64,000 nucleotides of DNA from Phoenix dactylifera (Eukaryota > Streptophyta > Magnoliopsida > Arecales > Arecaceae), in assembly GCF_009389715.1 (NCBI RefSeq), contig NC_052404.1:552001-616000 (forward strand). Direction: 5' to 3'. The notes below the pieces were generated by a model that ran no database searches, had not been told where the DNA came from, and worked only from the letters and a program-made list of their open reading frames with translations. Of the stretch, positions 47,401 through 58,778 are shown one piece after another. Position numbers and translations under genes: made by a program. Position 1 is the first letter of the stretch. Each line of letters opens with the position of its first letter.

Positions 47401-50400
47401 AGTTCCAGGTACAGCTGGATTCTTGGTGGCGGTGGAAGCTCTTGGTGCAAAAGTCGCAGCAGTCTTCTGAGCAACCTGTTAATGAAATAAAGCTTAGGAA
47501 GCTGCATATGCACGCAATCAAATGTCTATGCACCCATCAGTTATGGGAAACAATAGTCTAGAAAATCACTAAGAGTGAAAACAGAATGTGGATTGAGAAA
47601 CACGATGAAGTTGATGAAATCCAACAAAATTTCAAAAGACGCCATGTAATCTGTTGAGCTAGGGATTATAGTCATCCTTCATTTTCCCCCCTTTTTTTGT
47701 TTTTAAAAATTCAGGTGAAAGTGCTGCAGTGGATATTTAAAAGGACATGAAGCCAATACAATCACCTATAAAACTTACATCCAATGACCATGAGCCTGCA
47801 TTAGAGATGCATCTATACCCACACTTTACACATAATGCATGCATAAACTCATTAAAATTATTAAAAAGTAAAAGGCACTTTATATTTAGTATCCACTTCA
47901 TGATAGGCTATGTTAGTAATTCTTAGCATGTGCTTTCTACTCGAGGAGGATCATATCTCAATATGCCACATGAAAGATAGAATAACCAGATAGTGAAATC
48001 CATTGTTTGGGAAGAAGAACAGAAAGGAGGTAGCATAGTAGCCTAAAACTGGATAAAGGAGCCTCTAAATAGTAGAAGCGGTCAAGAGACCCATTGATCT
48101 TGCAACATCACAATGGAAAACAATGCTTACAGATGTCGAAGACATGGTCAAACATTTTTGACAAGGCAATAATGTCGACTTATAGGGAAGCAGGTGGCCT
48201 ATAGAAGTTAATTCACAATAGTAAAGACCAACATGGAGTCTCGATATAAGTTGATTATGACAGCCGAATACATGTCTAAAGCCAAGGATGATACAAACCT
48301 ATTAATCAACGCTAAAGACTACAGAGGCAGAAAAGGTTTACATAAGAAAATAAAGTTAGAACCCAAAACCAAAAGGCAGATGGTCACACAAAAGAACGGC
48401 ACAAAGGCAAGCCAAAGGCACATTAAAGAAGATCGATCTGAAGAAAAGAAGGCATAAAAGGCCAAAGATGTGATGGATGGAATTTATTGAAAATAAGATA
48501 ATATTCGTGGAGAGTAGAAGGCAAAAACTCAATGGTGTCTAATTGTCTATAACAGAACATGGCAAGATCAGGAAGGGCACATATGATGATTGCATAAGCT
48601 GACTGAATAAGAACTAAGAAGCCTAGAAGAAAGCCCCAGGAATCCTAAGCAATAGTTGGCAACTAACAGTAAAAGTGATGCCACATCTGGCCAGCAAGGT
48701 ATGAACAATTACTGATAGCAAACCAGGTAGGTAGATGGTGCAGTATGGAATAAATGGCGAGGACTAAAGCTTTTGGGTACATAGGTTTTGAGAAACAAAG
48801 ATTGCTCCATTGTAACCTAGAGTCACGGGTTCAAAACATGGACACGGCCTCTTCATATGCCCAGGTAACACTGCATAAATCTAACCCTCTCCAAACCCAA
48901 CAATTGCGGGAGCTCCATACACTAGGCCACCCTTTTTCTGCCCTAAGAAACATAGGTGAGCACAACTTACCAAGATTAAATAAGGTCAACTATCCAAATT
49001 TGGGCAAGGCATTACAGGCCAGTCTATATGCTAATGATGACTTAGGCATCAAGATAACTTGTGTGAAACAAAAGGGAAAAAAAAGCAAAAATGCAATTAA
49101 AAAAAGACAATTAGTGTTTAAAGTGGCTTTACAAGATGTCCTTTTTAACAGTTAAAAGCAAATGATAGTGAACTTGGAATCTAATTTAGTTTAAATAGGT
49201 AGATGAAAGTAGAAAAAGCAGAAGGGAGGACAGCCAAAAGAGTTTTAACAAAGAAACTGAAAACATGTTGAAAGTAAATGGAGGTTAAAATGTGCCATTC
49301 TCCTGGATGTGGAGAAAATTCAGAAAAATCTACCCATCATATGGATCTCAAGAGTCGTCAACACTGCTTATCAAAATTCACAACTCCAAAACATTTAAGC
49401 CAGAAACTTATGAATACAGGACTAACAATAAAGCAGAAGATATGCAAAGACAAACCAGACCTTATATAGTTAACTCTTACCAACTCTTTGCAGTTAATTG
49501 GAAATCAGTTTCTGATAAAAGTCTGATCACTCCAGATACCACAAAGAATTATCTCATTAGACAAGATTTCCAGTGCAGACTGAGAACTAAATCCATCTAT
49601 TGCGACAAATGTTCGATGAATCTTGTCAATGTACTTAACGTAATGCTTCTCACATGGAACAATAATCACAAAGCAGGGATCTCAGTGATGCGTAGCGTGT
49701 CAAAGTTTTCGTGATGGTCTTGGAGCCAGGTTCCTAGGTTATAATATGAGAAAATAGTAAAAACTGAATGAATGAACTAACTGGGCATGAACCTATACAT
49801 GGACTTGTGAAAATAATACCCAACTAGCATGAATACATTGAGTGTACATGTGTACACTGACTCTATGGATGCAATCCAAGTTTAGGCTTACACCATGAAT
49901 AAAGAATACATGACTGCAAAGCTTAATAGCCATGTTTCTCTATTAATATATATACAACATAATAACACAATGCACCATTTAGAAAAAGAATAACAATTAT
50001 TTGCAAACTTGTCATATATGTCGGAAAGAAAGAGCAATATTGGTCTCTGACCATGTATGATTAGATGATGACTATTGTAGGGGGCCAGGGGCTTACCACA
50101 TGGACATATTAACAGAACATTTATTTCTAATGACTGGAATAGTAAGGGGATGTTGATGAACCTCACTCTACAGTTCTTCAGCTGCCCATTTACAATGAAA
50201 TGTGATTTGATTGATAAAAGACTCATAACTAGTCATTTTCTTGCTTTTTTTCACCTTTATAACTGGTAATAAAGGAAAAAAAAAACTGCAACCTAATAGT
50301 ATGCATCAGAAGATATATAACTGAAGAATCAATTTTCCTAGTTCTCCTATACATACATAAAAATAAGAGCCCAGAATTTTTTATATCAATTAATTGTTTA

Positions 50401-53400
50401 GCCACTTTTGAGTTAAAAAAATCTCTCTTCTCACAGATACTCAAGAAAGAGAAAAGATATAAGCTAAATCTAGAAAGGTCACAATTTAAATAGATCAGTC
50501 AACAGAGTAGAAATGAAAAGTCTAGCAGACATTTCTAGGAACTGCTGATTATATTTGCTAGACTTTTCTAATTAATATATATGAAATACTTTTAGGTATT
50601 AAGAGAAGTACGCTATCAAGATGGAGTTAGTTGTTTAATGTTACTGACTCCTTAAGTGGTGTATCTACGAAGAATTTAAGAAAGGCCCTACTATAAATAA
50701 CAGGTAATCATAAGTTTTTGTATATGAAAGGAATGCTATTGGCTCTGACAAGACATGAAATTTAAAGTGATTGAGTAAGTGATCCCTTTGGGTTACACAA
50801 ACCTTTTCTTCGCCCATTTCAAGCTAAGTATACTGGCCATTTACAATCTTACCAACTTGTCTTAGGATGGCAATCTAGAGCAAGATATTAATGGGCTCTT
50901 GAAATGAGAACCGTAATTTTCAAGAAGAAGAAGAATATAAAAGTAAATTGGTCATGTATTTGCCAACAAATCAGATATGCAGTTTAGATGCATTTGCTGG
51001 AAAAACTATATGTAAATGGGAGCATTGTCAGTGATGATTCTTAATCAAATATTTGGAGAAACTTGATGAGTCTATATTGCATATCCGAAATCAATTTCTA
51101 AGAATCTTGAGGGATGCCATATTTCACCAATCAATAGTTTAAGTTTTTGATACATCATGAGAAAGAGGGAAAGCAGTGCCAATTATGATGCTCCCATTCA
51201 GAGTATTGTGCTCGGGAGACTATCATGGTCGACAATCAACATAGTATGGAAGTACTACACATAAAAGTGCAAATTCAACCAACTCAATTGGGGAGATTTC
51301 TTTAGTTGGACCTCATGGAGTGGAGAAGTTGGAATACAATCAGGAGGTGATGATTTCATTTATCTGGATAATTCATTCTCTCCATTTGCATTTTCAAAAA
51401 CAATGTGCTCTGTAACTCAAAAAAGTTTCTGAAACATCTAAAAATCATGACATGAGAGGTTCATTTTAAAGAGTTGGTAGGGAAACATCCATGCAAACTG
51501 ATAAAAATTCTGCCTATTCCAAGGATTTGATATCAGTTGATATAAATGATTTTTAAGAAGTGAATAAAACTAAATATGACATGTATTACTTGTCTACTAT
51601 CCATCTTGTGCATGAAAAGGATGTATTCATCAAAATGCATGAGGTTTAATGTTGGCAGAGCAATGACTTGCCATGTGTGGACCACAGTTGAAGGAACATT
51701 TAGCATTGGGCCTGTAGAAGTTAATAGCTCAAAGGATGAAACAAACAGTAAGAAGGAGCATGGTCTATTTGCACCGCTGATAGGCAATCTGATATTAAGG
51801 ATGAACAATCAACAATATATGACTTTTGATGTTCTTTAGTAGCATCTTTCAAGCTTTAGGGTATTATATATACTATGTCAATATAGAGGTGGGTTTTTCA
51901 TTGGAGAGTTTCATAGTGCAAGTAGCTCTAGCTAGTTATCTCATTCGGTTCCAAGAAATTACTTGACGTAATATATTTCATTACTATGAAGAGAAATCTT
52001 TATGATTTTAATGCCACACGATCTTTATAATGACCAAGAAGTTGAATCTTTGAAGTGACTAATTTCTACTTTTGTTTTGGATGTAGTCATTGCAGTTAAG
52101 ACTAGGGCCATGGCAAGATAGTAAGAGCAAACATTTTACACCATGTGACATAAGACTAGTCATTACAAGCCCGATATCGTGACTTATATGATTTTGCATT
52201 TACTTTTCATATAAATTATGAGTACCATCTCTAGAATTGTTAAATAGGCAATACATGGGCCAAAAACAAGTTAAGTTAGGAAGGTATAGAATTTCAAGTC
52301 TCGTGAAGTTAAATTTTAATTAAAAGTTTCTTTTTAGACAAATATTTCTAGGAAATCTTAGCCTCATCTTTAGTTGAAATGCGTTAGGAGATTGTAGAAG
52401 GCTTCTCATGATGCTTTTTGAAGAAGGAAAAAGATAAAACATGGAGGGTGATATAATGTATAACAATTCATGTGGTGCTACTTAAAACCCAACCTGACGA
52501 AGTTGGCAATCTGGGAAAGATTGGTTGGCTCGGCTGGAGCTGGGAGATGAAATACGAGATCCAACCTGCGAAAAAGAAGCAATCAGAGGTCACCAGATTT
52601 GGCTCCTATCGGGCCCTCTGATGCCTATGTCAGACAGGAGATTGGAAACAGCAATAGAGAAAAGAGAGCATGGTGTAGAATAACCTATGTCTTCTACATA
52701 TTCGGGATCTTAAGCCCTTTTTATAGATGAAGAGTCCCTATCCTATCGAAGTTGGACTCTTTAGAATCCAAATCTAAGTAGGTGACTACCTCTTGGCTTT
52801 TCTTATCTGAACTAGCCGAGGAATAAGAGTTTCACTGAAATTGGCCTCCTGCTAGGCCACATGTCGTCCCATAATATGCAAGTCAAATTTAGGCCACATC
52901 ACATACCCCTCACTTACAAGTCTGAGCCATTTTTTTCAAGCTTGGATGGAGAAAGTAATCAAATTGGCCAACTGTAAGCAGGTTTGGGCTTATCTTGCTC
53001 CGTCCATCTCTTAAAGTCACGGATCAAGAGTATGATCAAATGTGCGAACCTCAGCTAGTCCGGGCCATTGAACCCTTTTTATTTTGAGAGCCGCCATTTG
53101 TGCTAATAGCTACTAAGGTCGAGTTTACGATCTATACAAGATCAGCTCTACGACCGGTACGAGGTCAACTCGTCGACCTGTGCGAGATCAGCTCGTCAGC
53201 CAACAGGACCTAAGCAGACCGAAGAGCTGACCTCACATAGGTCGAAGAGCTGACCTCGTATAGGTCAGCCCTAACAGCTCTCAACATAAAAAGCCAACCC
53301 AGCATCTCTCAAAACAAAAAATGTTAAATAGCCCAAATCAGTCGAGTTTGCATACTTGATCACACTCCCAACCTGTGACTTTAAAAGATGTGAGAGGCAA

Positions 53401-54461
53401 GATAAGCCTCAACCCGCTTACAGTTGGCTAATGTGACTACTTTCTTTGCTCAAGTTTGAAAAAATGGCTAGAATTTGGAAATAGAGGGCATATGCTGTGG
53501 CCAAAATTTGACCTACTTATCATGGACCGACAAGTAGCCTAGCAAATGATAATTTCAGTGGAATTTTTATTCTCCAGATGATCCAGATAAGAAAAACTAA
53601 GAGATAGTCTCCTACTCAAACTCGGACTCTGAAGAATCCAACTCTGATGGAACAGAAACTCTTCATCTATAAAAAGAGCTCAAGATCCCAAGTATGCAGA
53701 CGATATGGATTATTCTACACCTATTATTTCTAATATCTTGTCTGACTTAGGCCTCGTCGGAGCCAGGCCAAATCCGGCAAGCTTTTCTCTTCTTTTTTGT
53801 GTGCAGATCGTCTCTCCATGGCAGATTGGCGCTTCGTCTTCCACCACAGCAGATCGATCAGCACCCACTTCATCTCCAGATCACCAAACCAGGTTTTGGC
53901 TGCAAGAGTTTGAATATCTAATTATTTAGCAGCGGATACCCCAGTATTCTCTTAGCCTTTTATTTCTTCATTGCTTTCTTATCCTGCTCCTCTCCGTCTA
54001 TCCATTAATCACCTCCAGAAAACTTTCCTCAGAATGTTCAAACATTACCGAAGTTGTTCGCATCTCTGTCCTTTTGGAACACATTAAATCAATATATCCC
54101 GGAAAACAAACGTCAAGCACATTGAAATTAAGCAGGTTTACAAAACATTTCGAAAACAGAGAGGAATTATGAAACGATTAGGAGGGAACCTCACCTTCTT
54201 AATCTTTTTATCAATGTCGGGAGCAGCGGAAGGAAGAGGAGGCGGCTTGCTCTTACTGCTGTTGCTGCTGCTTCCTGCCTCTTGTTGTTCACTGCTTTCT
54301 TGGACGGTGGGAGTGTCCAAACCATCAGAGCGCGCCTCGGCCCTCACCCTTGTTCTGCGACCAAAACCGGCGTCGTAGCTGCTGGTTTTCAAGGTGGGGA
54401 AAATGATGGAAAATTTTGAAATTCTAGGGCTGCAGGGAGCTGCCGAGTATAACGAGTACAT
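41683..54461 (-). CDS. RPH1: RESISTANCE TO PHYTOPHTHORA 1, chloroplastic (RPH1)
   Basis: Plant-specific plastid membrane protein; the Arabidopsis gene At2g48070 is known to be needed for resistance to Phytophthora. Four minus-strand exons: 54461-54195 (89 codons), 47475-47265 (211 nt), 41957-41788 (170 nt) and 41709-41683 (8 codons plus TGA), all GT-AG, total 224 aa. Residues 1-60 are Ser/Arg-rich and poor in acids at the start (MYSLYSAAPCSPRISKF), like a transit peptide. Residues 61-89 form a linker ending DIDKKIKK. Exon 2 carries QKTAATFAPRASTATKNP and FEVQGYASMLFGG, then SNEPDIWRLMGMWSVWMF. Exon 3 carries IPSLRARDCSKNEKEALNYL, hydrophobic LFLLIPLLNVVIPFFW and VWSADTITFFVMYAWK. Exon 4 gives LGWLQRSE. 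Three or four membrane segments are likely. The upstream in-frame ATG at 54536 would add 25 residues; I chose 54461 from resemblance to the family. Introns 1 (6.7 kb) and 2 (5.3 kb) are full of repeats; intron 3 is 78 bp. Confidence 0.93.
42549..43008. mobile_element. Foldback element with GA-rich core (RPH1 intron 2)
   Basis: The left end caaggttttagatcttgg and the right end caagatttaaaaccttg are inverted copies. The inner parts also match inversely (gcgggacaaggggcatccc against gggactcttgtcccac, and gtgcatcccattctg). Between them is a 240-bp purine-only tract (42655-42895) of gaagaaag/ggaaggaa units on the + strand. TIR-like ends, non-coding and about 460 bp, so a non-autonomous DNA transposon or foldback element. 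No clear target duplication. The Phe/Ser/Leu-rich minus-strand ORFs are products of the GA tract. Confidence 0.6.
44285..44456. repeat. Compound minisatellite: three units with (TC)n tracts
   Basis: Three units of about 60 bp, each caacccaccatgatctgacc or cagcccaccatgatctgacc followed by (TC)9-20 and, between units, tgtgtgc. The third unit ends in (TC)n then (AC)n. ORFs of RERERE type on the minus strand are artefacts. Confidence 0.9.
44843..46310. repeat. 310-bp tandem triplication (RPH1 intron 2)
   Basis: Three direct copies begin with agcagtgaagttgttc at about 44844, 45714 and 46024. Copies 2 and 3 are exactly 310 bp apart. Each contains gggagtaggctacattatcc, then ccttgattattctatttgtg, and ends tatactgtgcatatcacta. 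Copy 1 is lengthened by 558 bp through the foldback insertion (44953-45498 plus a 12-bp duplication). Copies are highly similar with scattered substitutions and small deletions (for example about 30 bp missing near the end of copy 3). Confidence 0.9.
44953..45498. mobile_element. 546-bp GC-rich foldback element with 12-bp target duplication
   Basis: Inserted into copy 1 of the 310-bp triplication. tgcctcaaacca occurs at 44941-44952 and again at 45499-45510, and copies 2 and 3 keep the uninterrupted site. The element is a long imperfect palindrome. Around its centre (about 45230) the left arm ccgcggaggggcgtcggagg and the right arm cctccgacgcccctccgcgg are exact inverses within arms of about 270 bp, and the outer parts repeat accgggtccggtaggcgt and cggtacgggccggttcg words. 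The long ORFs on both strands are mirror products of the palindrome and poor candidates for genes. Mutator-type or another foldback class is possible; the superfamily is not settled. Confidence 0.8.
46311..47264. other. RPH1 intron 2 remainder
   Basis: AT-rich intron between the triplication and exon 2, with no separate gene recognised. Open frames at 46851-47361 on the minus strand run partly into exon 2 in wrong frames. Confidence 0.5.
48790..48950 (+). mobile_element. Au SINE copy (RPH1 intron 1)
   Basis: Carries the box B region cctagagtcacgggttcaaa followed by acatggacacggcctctt, then caggtaacactgcataaatc, ctctccaaaccc, and gcgggagctccatacactag with gccaccctttttctgccct. This order matches the Au SINE of angiosperms (GGTCACGGGTTCGAAACC...CAGCCTCTT...GGTAAGGCTGC...GCGGGAGC...GTGCACTGGG...GCCCTTTT). 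About 160 bp and moderately diverged. The 5' end and target duplication are not clear. Confidence 0.75.
48951..52480. other. RPH1 intron 1 middle part, nothing recognised
   Basis: AT-rich intronic DNA. I checked both strands for missing RPH1 coding sequence and found none. None is expected, since exon 1 joins exon 2 in phase (DIDKKIKK|VAQKTAAT). No RNA gene or element was identified. Confidence 0.5.
52560..53820. mobile_element. Large palindromic (foldback) element, RPH1 intron 1
   Basis: Left-arm words recur in inverse on the right: ttcgggatcttaagcccttt and tttatagatgaagagtccct (about 52700-52740) against aactcttcatctataaaaag and agctcaagatcccaagtatg (about 53655-53697). Likewise attggccaactgtaagcagg against cccgcttacagttggctaat, and cttaaagtcacgg against cctgtgactttaaaag. 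The centre (about 53120-53270) has short units such as gacctgtgcgagatcagctc on the left and gaagagctgacctcacatag on the right, again inverse. The arms are about 600 bp, diverged, with no coding capacity. Likely a long-TIR Mutator-like or foldback element; the outer ends and target duplication were not resolved. Confidence 0.65.
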
Positions 54462-54599
54462 TTTTTTTCTCTCCCTTATCTTGAGAGGGGGAGAGGAGGA
54501 GCAAGATGAGAAATGGAAGGCCTTTAACATCCTCATACCCTTTTATGCTATTCTCACTCTCTTGTTATCCAACTGAAGGTTTTGGACGGCTCCCTGCTT

Positions 54600-55700
54600 G
54601 TGTAGCGCCGTGGACGGTGTTCATGAGTTGGGAGTCCCTGCCCCCGAATTTTTTTGAGGTAAACTTTAGTGGCTATATTTAGGAGGGCAACGCAAGAAGT
54701 GGCGCTGTCACCGTGCCTAGATTTGTCCTTTTCTTTTTAATAAGTATTCTCCTTTTTTTTCTTTTTTTTTTTATCATCTCAAAGTTAATTTTGATGGCGA
54801 TATATCAGCAATGACGTGCATGAATGTGCAGAATTTGTGATTAGAGACTACCATGGCATGCTGCTAGTGGCGGAGAGTTGGAGCATCTCTGGCCTGACTG
54901 CCATTGAGGCGGAGCTTCGGGCAGCCTCGGAGGGCATCTTCTATGCGAGGAGAGCGCTTAGAGCAGAGCGGGTACACCTTGAGGAGAATTCCTCCATAAT
55001 GATTGATTGGATACGGAGAGTGGACCGTTACGGAGATGACCACCCATTGATTGGTGAGACTCGCAAATTGTTCAGAGTCCTTCCAGGCAGCACACGTTTT
55101 TCGAGAGGCAAACAGAGCTGCATATTGGGTTGCCTCCTTCGTGGCTCGAGACTCCAGTGAGCTAATCTGGACGAGGGTTGCTGATATCCCTTCTTCCTTG
55201 TATCTTCTTACTTTTGACTTGTCTAGTTATACTCATGTAAAAACTATATGAAATGTTGTTTTTACCAAAAAAAAAAAGTGGCGCTGGCTCTGTGATCAAG
55301 AGCCCTGATATGAAGCTGGTTGCTGCCGATAACATTCTGATTTTGATACCTCGGTCCTAGAGAATTGAGAGCTACATGAGGGGACTAGTTATGCTTGACG
55401 CAAGTTGGGTGCCAAAACTATCATGGTGGAAGAAGACTCTGCCACAATGATTCAATGGATTCAGAGCCAAGCCAAGAAGGTGGTGCCCATCCATTATTTC
55501 AGAATATCGGGAGAAGACATCCCTTTTGTTGTCAAGCATATAAATCGAGAAACCAATGGAGCTACAGATTGAATGGCCTCTTTTGTCGTTCACTATTCTA
55601 ACGAGGTGCTATGGACTAATAGTTCCCTTACCCTTGGGGCCTTCCAAGATATATTGTCTTTTGATTTTTTTAGATATATTCATACTAGATATGTGTGAAT
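54600..55700 (+). mobile_element. Outer LINE RNase H-tail fragment, interrupted by another LINE
   Basis: The outer copy reads PPNFFEVNFSGYI, a stop, EGNARSGA up to about 54707. It resumes after the inner insertion at about 55281 with GSVIKSPDMKLVAADNILIL, then VEEDSATMIQWIQSQAKKV, FVVKHINRETNGATD, a stop, and MASFVVHYSNEVLWT. This is the RVT_3-type RNase H tail of plant LINEs. Stops show decay. The 5' part is absent. Confidence 0.7.
54708..55275 (+). mobile_element. Inner LINE RNase H-tail insertion with poly(A) and target duplication
   Basis: A 5'-truncated LINE whose frame at 54816-55160 encodes AEFVIRDYHGMLLVAESWS and IEAELRAASEGIFYARRA. After a frame change it reads AAHVFREANRAAYWVASFVA and ends with a stop at about 55250. 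A poly(A) run of about 12 follows at 55267-55277. The 11-mer aagtggcgctg occurs at 54697-54707 and at 55276-55286, flanking the insertion. It splits the outer LINE copy in its RNase H region. Confidence 0.75.
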
Positions 55701-57002
55701 CTCCTATTCAAGCAAAAGAAAATAATAATAAAAAAAGGTTTGGATTCCTTTCAGCTCCAAGCGGGTGTGATCCAATTCAATTGTGACCAAGGGCCCACCT
55801 TGGGCTATGATTTTTAGCAAGTTGAACCTAGGCCTTCAAACGGGTCAAAAGTAGGGACTATGTGGGAGTTTCTGGATGGGATCTAGCCCGTCATGAAACC
55901 TAAACCCATTCTGAACGTGACCTAGTAAGGGATATTGACTAGGGCAAAAAAAAAAAAAAAAGATCGTAGCAATTCTTGCATTAACTTAATTTTAAAGTCG
56001 TCTTCAAGACTTTGATTAAAACCACGTATAGTTCACGAATAATCATCAAATTATCCCTCCATTGTCCTACAAGGGATGTAGGATCAAAGCCCATCTCAAT
56101 TAAGCTTGGAGGGCTCGAGGCTCTTTGGAGTGTGACCTCATCTGCACCAAAATCCTCTCCACTTTTCTTTAAAGCTCAAAAAAAAAAAAAAAAAAAAATC
56201 TTGCATTGTATTCAAATAGAGCATATCACAATACTTTTAACTTGACTAATAGCTCCATCGTGATCTTGCAGTTGCAATAACTGCTTCCTCTACTCATCAT
56301 ATCGTACCCTTCTATGTTTAAGAGAGAGGGATCTAGAATTAGCTCAATCCAACAGAACCGAGGATCAATTTTTAAAATTTTTGTTTTTTTTTTTTTTGAG
56401 GGAGCAAGGGAATTAGGGTTCGAATTTAACAAAAAAAATAAAGTTTTGTAAACCAACAGCATACTTGTTTTGAAAGTCTAAACCCTTCTGTCCTCATCAA
56501 TTCTTCCCATATCCCCTCTCCCATCCTTTTCTTCAAGCTTCCTTTACCATCATTGGTGTTTGGTGCTGCTAATCACAATATTAAGCAACCTTTTTTTTTT
56601 AGAATTAGGATAAGTGGAAACTAGCCAAAATCGGGTGAGAGCGAGAATCGAATCCAAGCCATTGGTAGCAAGACCTCCAAACTTTATCCGCCACACAATG
56701 GGCACTCTCATGTAATCCTTAAATTGAAGATTTTACCCGGCTCGGTTCAGCTTTCCTTCGATCAAACATTGCAGATAAATACAAGTACTGTGCACGTCAA
56801 TACATGAAAGAAAATGGAACAAGCACTGCAAACATGGTACTTTATCAAACGAACTTAGTAAATCATAATCTTTGATTTACTGATTGGATTAGTGCATATG
56901 AGAGGAAAATGGAACCATGCCTTCCTCTTCTTTCAAACAAACAATACACACTCTTTGACATGAACCATCACGTACCCTGAAGCATGAGTTGGTTTCCAGA
57001 AT
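55701..57002. other. Intergenic DNA with possible SINE relics
   Basis: About 56590-56715 read on the minus strand has a tRNA-like head (gtggcggataaagtttggag; ttggattcgattctcgctct as box B) and an A-tail, so it may be a short SINE. About 56025-56199 ends in a 20-base A-run after ggatcaaagcccatctc and may be another retroposed piece. No gene was recognised. Confidence 0.4.
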
Positions 57003-57610
57003 TCAGTCAGAATCGTCTGTGATCCCTGTTGGAGCATACCCTATTCCATGTCGATTGTTGGGGAAAATCATGAACACAGAACTAGCTAGGCCGCCTACCA
57101 CGGTGGGCAAGACCATGAGCAGCGTCTTCTCCTCCAACTCGAAAGACGGATAAAAGCATGACACTGTGTTGTCATCCAAGAGTGCAATCACTGAAAACAC
57201 AACCAGAGAGAGGAATGCATGAACAAAATCTCCAAACCTTAGCTTGTACTTGGAGAGGTCCTTCGAGCCAGCGTTCGGGTCGGAGAAAGACCACAGCCCA
57301 TCCTTCGTCGCCAACCCATAGTAGACCTTGCCATCGCTACCAATGTAGCTATCAGTGAAGGAGGAGAAGCAACAAGAGAAGCCACAGACGGCGAGGAGGA
57401 CGCCGCTCAAGTACTTGTTGACCGTGCCGCAATGGCCGGTGTTGGTTAATAGAGGATTGAGGAATTGGAAGAGGAAGACAGTACCAGTGGGGAGGAGCTT
57501 GATGAGGTCAGCCACTCCTTTGAAGGCCCTATCCCTATAGTTTCAGTACTTCTAGGGGACTTGGATGCTGAATTCATTTTCTCAGAGGACTGTTGGTGAT
57601 CTCCTGCCAT
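57003..57610 (-). pseudogene. DMP: DUF679/DMP membrane protein, frameshifted near the N-terminus
   Basis: DMP proteins are plant four-pass endomembrane or plasma-membrane proteins linked to membrane remodelling, senescence and, for some members, gamete fusion. From about 57542 to the stop at 57003 the minus strand reads a full DMP core: [93 protein letters not shown] and [12 protein letters not shown]. No ATG precedes this in frame: a TGA lies at 57545-57543. The plausible start ATG at 57610 (MAGDHQQSS...) is one frame off. One missing base near 57540 (a gaaac run) would rejoin them. DMP genes usually lack introns, so either the copy is broken or the sequence has an error there. The otherwise intact, well-conserved core favours an error or a very recent mutation. 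Confidence 0.8.
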
Positions 57611-58778
57611 GTTATTTGTTGCCTTGGTGTGATCTATGTAGTCTAATAAATCCCCGGCTATCCAAAAGGAGACTTCTTCTCTTGATATTTATAAGGAGAG
57701 TGAGCTACCAATGGTAGAGGAAGAGAGAAGGTTGCTTGCAAGTATAGTTTGGCAACAGTTATTTTGCTTGCACTCTTTGGTTTGTGAGCTTGCCTTAGAG
57801 CTGTAGCCAACTTTGAGTTTTTCTTCAAAGGAATGCTCACAGTGAGGATTGGCTGATTGTCAAATGATCTTGGATCTGAATTCAGATCTGAAAAAATTAG
57901 GATCTCATTCTAGTCTACCAAGAAAAAAGAGCCCCCCTTTCATACAAGTTAATATCAACAAAGAGATGGTAACTGGGTTAAGCGAGCTTACAGAGGAATA
58001 TTTTTTTTTGTTTCGAAGATACAATGATATGTGTATACGGAAAGAGCTGTTGTGGGTGCACCGGTGGAGTTGGTAATTAAAGCAAAACGTTACTTGACGA
58101 CGTAAAGCTCAACACGAACTGGAAAGGATGCTAAATTTCAGATGTCAATCTTCTCTAACTTTAATTTCAGTAGGGCTTTTTTTGTGTCATGATGTCAATC
58201 TTCTCTAACTTTGCTCACCAGAAATGGAGGACTTTCCTAACCCGCGTCCATTCAGTTGGTATCAATTCTCTTGATTTCTTTGCTTCAATAAATTGTGATG
58301 GGGAAAAAACTTTGTCAAATAAATTAGAGGTAAAGCTATTTAATTGAAAATTTTAAAAGACATAATTAATGTTTAAAAGCAAAAAACTGTAGGCATGAAA
58401 AAAAAAATCATAACCGAGGACTGAGCTGTTAAATTTGTATTCCTTGTCACTTCTTCTCTCCTTGTAGTTATTTGGAGGAAAATCCTCCCATTGTAGTTGC
58501 ATTAATGGCTATACATCTTCCAAAGGTGGAGTAAAGACATGAAGTAGAATAATTAAGAGTACGAGGTAAACAATCGCCTTGTTATTAGGAATTAAAACTT
58601 GACTTTATGAACTTTGAAGATGATTCTTCTTCTACTTCTCTTTCGGAACAACCTCTTGCAGGGCTAATTAGCATGGGTCTGCCTTTGCTTGTATACATTT
58701 CAAAAATTCTTGAAACGAAGTTATGGAGAAACTCATTATTTTGTCTGATAAAAGAGAGAAAGGTACATGGGTGGCGCC

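Noticed and set aside
47328-47533. Separate Cys-rich and Leu-rich minus-strand frames
   Set aside because: Out-of-frame readings of RPH1 exon 2.
57003-57515. DMP starting at a GTG codon
   Set aside because: Nuclear plant genes do not normally start at GTG, and conserved DMP residues (YRDRAFKG) lie upstream of it, which points to a frameshift instead.
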